Shown here in pieces: positions 61,920 through 64,000 of a DNA stretch of 64,000 bases. Position numbers and translations under genes: made by a program. Source of the DNA: Eubacterium sp. (lineage in GTDB: Bacteria > Bacillota > Clostridia > Lachnospirales > Lachnospiraceae). The stretch lies in contig JAILRB010000052.1 of assembly GCA_024698585.1 (NCBI GenBank), positions 1-64,000 of the forward strand, given 5' to 3'. The notes below the pieces were generated by a model. That model searched no databases and was not told where the DNA came from. It saw only the letters and a program-made list of their open reading frames with translations. Numbering within the stretch: the stretch's first letter is position 1; each line of letters opens with the position of its first letter.

Positions 61920-62035
61920 AAAGATTTTATAAAAAATAATACCTTGCATATAAAAAATGCACTTTTACAGATTTGAAAAATAGGTTATACTGTATAAGTC
62001 ATTTTAGCGAGAAAAAAATTAAAAAGGAGAAAACT
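61920..62035. other. Spacer between the polysaccharide cluster and the repeat protein gene
   Basis: TGCAT (61945-61949) and ATGCA (61957-61961) form a weak 5-bp hairpin followed by CTTTTAC, a poor terminator for the cluster. The promoter of the next gene overlaps its tail. Confidence 0.45.
61964..61991 (+). promoter_or_regulatory. Promoter of the Ig-repeat protein gene
   Basis: TTTACA (61964-61969) and TATACT (61986-61991) are spaced by 16 bases. AAAAAGGAG (62021-62029) precedes ATG 62036. Confidence 0.6.
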
Positions 62036-64000
62036 ATGAGGAAATTATCTGCAGTTGTACTTTCAATGGCATTAGTTTTTAATTCAATGTCAATGGTAAG
62101 TGCTGGAACGGAACAGGACGCAAATGATGCGTACGAAACAAGTACACAAGTGGAAAATCCATGGGCGGAATTACTTGGATCTGGCGAAGATGGAACAATT
62201 GAAAATGTTACAGAAGAAAATGAGCAGGTCCTTGATAATCCTTGGGAAGATTTATTTGAGGATGAAACAACAACTGAAGAACCAACAACACAGGAACCTA
62301 CAACACAGGAGCCTACAACAGAAGAACCAACAACACAGGAAGTTACAACAGAAGAACCTACAACAGAAGAACCTACACAGAGTCAGGAGTTCGCAATTGT
62401 AACGCAGCCACAGAATGTTACAGGTTCCGTTGGAAATGCATATCAGATGTCTGTTGTTGCAACAGGAAACGGATTGAAGTATCAGTGGCAGATGAGTAAA
62501 GATGGAGGAGTTACATGGTCTAACTCTACTGTTACAGGATATAATACGGATACAATTTCCTTTACTTTAACAGAAGCATATCATGGAAGAATGTATCGTT
62601 GTAAAGTTACAAATTCTTCATCTCAGACACTTACATCAGGAGCAGCAATTGTTTATGTTGATGCATTAGCAACAGGAGTTACAATCGTAACACAGCCACA
62701 GAGCAAGACAGTTGCGGCTGGAGCGACATCAACAATTTCAATCTACGCAACAGGAAACGGATTGAAGTATCAGTGGCAGATGAGTAGAGATGGTGGAACA
62801 ACATGGGCAAATTCTACGGTAGATGGATACAACTCTTCAAAGATTACATTTGTTCCGACAGAAGCATATCACGGAAGACAGTATCGATGCGTAGTAACTG
62901 ATAACGAAGGAAATAGCGTTGAGTCTGATGCAGCGACAATCCTTATCGAATCATTAAAGGATTCATTAGTAGTTGTATCGCAGCCACAAAGTGTTATTGC
63001 ATCTGTAAATTCTCAGTATGTAATTTCAGTAGGAGCAACAGGAAATGGATTGAAGTATCAGTGGCAGATGAGTAGAGATGGTGGTGTGACATGGACAAAT
63101 TCTTCAGTAGATGGATACAATACTTCGAAGATTACATTTGTTCCGACGGAAGCATATCACGGAAGACAGTACAGATGTGTAGTCACAGATCAGAATGGTG
63201 ATACAGCTACATCAAATGGTGGTACAATCTTGATTGATACATTAAAAGATGAGTTGATGGTTGTAGCACAGCCACAGAACATTACTGCATCTGTTGGAAA
63301 AGAAACTGTTCTTACAGTAGGAGCAACAGGAAATGGGCTTACATATCAGTGGCAGATGAGTAGTGATGGTGGAACAACATGGACAGATTCCTCAGTAGAT
63401 GGATATAATTCTTCAAAGATTACATTCAAACCGACAACAGCATACCACGGAAGACAGTATCGTTGTGTAGTTACAGATCAGAATGGTGAATCTGTAGTTT
63501 CAAATGGTGGACAGATCTTAATTGATACTCTTGCAGAAGAATTAATGATTGTAACACAGCCTCAGGTTGCAAAAACAGAGGTTTCCACAAAGACTGTTAT
63601 CGCGGTAGGTGCTACTGGACAGGGATTAAAATATCAGTGGCAGTTAAGTAGTGATGGTGGATTGACTTGGAAGAATTCAACCGTAGATGGATATAACACA
63701 ACTGCAATCACATTTAATCCAACAGCTGCATATCATGGAAGAATGTATCGTTGTGTAGTTACAGATAAAAACAATAATACAGTTACATCAAATGGAGCAG
63801 CAGTTGTATTTAATAGTCGTTCAAATGAGTTGACAGTAATCAGTCAGCCATTATCTTTAGAGACAACAGTTGGTGGTTCGAATAAGATTTCTGTTTTGGC
63901 TACAGGAGATGGAATCAAATACCAGTGGCAGTTGAGCAAAGACGGTGGACAGACATGGTCAAATTCAACAGTTGATGGATATAATACAAGCACAATTTAT
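62036..64000 (+). CDS. Large secreted protein with Ig-like repeats, truncated by the window end
   Basis: At least 655 residues; the frame is open to the last base. A signal peptide (MRKLSAVVLSMALVFNSMS, cut near MVSA about 23) is followed by an acidic region with two NPWxxL(L/F) segments (about 41 and 67). A TTEEPTTQEP-type linker comes next (about 76-115), then six Ig-like domains of exactly 96 residues each. Every domain has a (V/T)xxQPQ start, ATGxGLKYQWQ(M/L)S, DGGxTW, DGYN and AYHGRxYRCVVTD, the Cys being single, so it forms no internal disulphide within a domain. The layout is that of a cell-surface adhesin or wall-linked scaffold; the C-terminus, which would carry the anchor, is outside the window. 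Codon use is similar across repeats. Confidence 0.9.
   Translation, partial: MRKLSAVVLSMALVFNSMSMVSAGTEQDANDAYETSTQVENPWAELLGSGEDGTIENVTEENEQVLDNPWEDLFEDETTTEEPTTQEPTTQEPTTEEPTTQEVTTEEPTTEEPTQSQEFAIVTQPQNVTGSVGNAYQMSVVATGNGLKYQWQMSKDGGVTWSNSTVTGYNTDTISFTLTEAYHGRMYRCKVTNSSSQTLTSGAAIVYVDALATGVTIVTQPQSKTVAAGATSTISIYATGNGLKYQWQMSRDGGTTWANSTVDGYNSSKITFVPTEAYHGRQYRCVVTDNEGNSVESDAATILIESLKDSLVVVSQPQSVIASVNSQYVISVGATGNGLKYQWQMSRDGGVTWTNSSVDGYNTSKITFVPTEAYHGRQYRCVVTDQNGDTATSNGGTILIDTLKDELMVVAQPQNITASVGKETVLTVGATGNGLTYQWQMSSDGGTTWTDSSVDGYNSSKITFKPTTAYHGRQYRCVVTDQNGESVVSNGGQILIDTLAEELMIVTQPQVAKTEVSTKTVIAVGATGQGLKYQWQLSSDGGLTWKNSTVDGYNTTAITFNPTAAYHGRMYRCVVTDKNNNTVTSNGAAVVFNSRSNELTVISQPLSLETTVGGSNKISVLATGDGIKYQWQLSKDGGQTWSNSTVDGYNTSTIY
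62396..64000 (+). repeat. Six tandem Ig-domain repeats of 288 bases
   Basis: The (I/V)-V-(T/S/A)-Q-P segment starts at 62396, 62684, 62972, 63260, 63548 and 63836, all exactly 288 bases apart. Copies 3 and 4 are very close in DNA around the YQWQMS and AYHGRQYRCVV segments. The sixth copy is cut by the window end. Confidence 0.9.

Noticed and set aside
62100-62402. Gln/Lys/Asn-rich plus-strand frame of 100 residues
   Set aside because: It is the alternative frame of the TTEEPTT linker in the secreted repeat protein; its repetitiveness comes from the repeated codons.
62396-64000. 288-base repeats as a non-coding satellite or assembly artefact
   Set aside because: The frame is open throughout, each copy encodes a conserved Ig-like domain, and copies differ at many synonymous and non-synonymous sites.

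Overview
The window looks like a chromosomal segment of a low-GC, Gram-positive Clostridia member, most likely Lachnospiraceae. The evidence is a GlgC/GlgD pair, SpoVG, DnaD- and DnaI-type replication proteins, a GH3 beta-glucosidase with reversed domain order, strong AGGAGG ribosome sites, and secreted proteins with TTEEPTT linkers or basic leucine-rich tails. Genus and species cannot be fixed from the sequence. I saw no tRNA, rRNA, CRISPR array, transposase or phage gene.

Layout. 0.5-10 kb is accessory: a solitary TadG-like surface protein (476-2062), a cytoplasmic GH3 glucosidase (2383-5151), a small secreted protein (5420-6034), then an AT-rich operon of lipoprotein, HlyD-like membrane protein, MacB-type ATPase and FtsX-type permease (6157-10055). 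10-22 kb is mostly housekeeping: a DUF2007 protein, a DUF4143 ATPase with a repeat-covered promoter, an aconitase-family hydratase behind a leader terminator, glycogen branching enzyme, an unknown anchored protein, and a YhaO/YhaN (SbcDC-like) pair. 21.8-26.8 kb is on the minus strand: dnaD-like, dnaI-like and prs as one operon, and murC, with near-identical promoters. 27.2-29.9 kb holds glgC, glgD and spoVG. 30.1-33.7 kb is a 1206-residue secreted beta-helix protein. 34.0-35.5 kb is a GT-C-like membrane protein. 35.7-40.5 kb is pth, mfd and a PrsA-like lipoprotein. 40.5-40.9 kb is a minus-strand zinc-ribbon membrane protein.

41.2-61.9 kb is one long, tightly packed plus-strand cluster of 18 genes for a Wzx/Wzy-type surface polysaccharide. 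It begins with the initiating phosphoglycosyltransferase, followed by eight transferases (five GT4-type including a DUF1972 rhamnosyltransferase type, one GT32, two GT2), a nucleotidyltransferase/thymidylate-kinase-like fusion, Wzy polymerase and Wzx flippase. It ends in a sugar-tailoring block: ATP-grasp ligase, formyltransferase, PLP deaminase-like enzyme, VioA-like aminotransferase, Gfo/Idh/MocA oxidoreductase and NDP-hexose 2,3-dehydratase. Together the tailoring genes predict a 2-deoxy, 4-amino, N-acylated (probably N-formyl) hexose in the polymer. The genes for the NDP-4-keto-6-deoxyhexose precursor (RmlA/RmlB) are not in the window. Neither are Wzz/tyrosine-kinase regulators.

62.0-64.0 kb is the start of a large secreted protein with six Ig-like repeats of exactly 288 bases. 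It runs off the end of the window.

The strongest candidate for an undescribed system is the tailoring block at 55.6-61.9 kb. Next are the secreted-protein/ABC cassette at 5.4-10.1 kb, the repeat-covered promoter at 10.67-10.74 kb and the leader terminator at 12.24 kb. All functional calls come from reading the sequence by eye and from family knowledge; no search was run.
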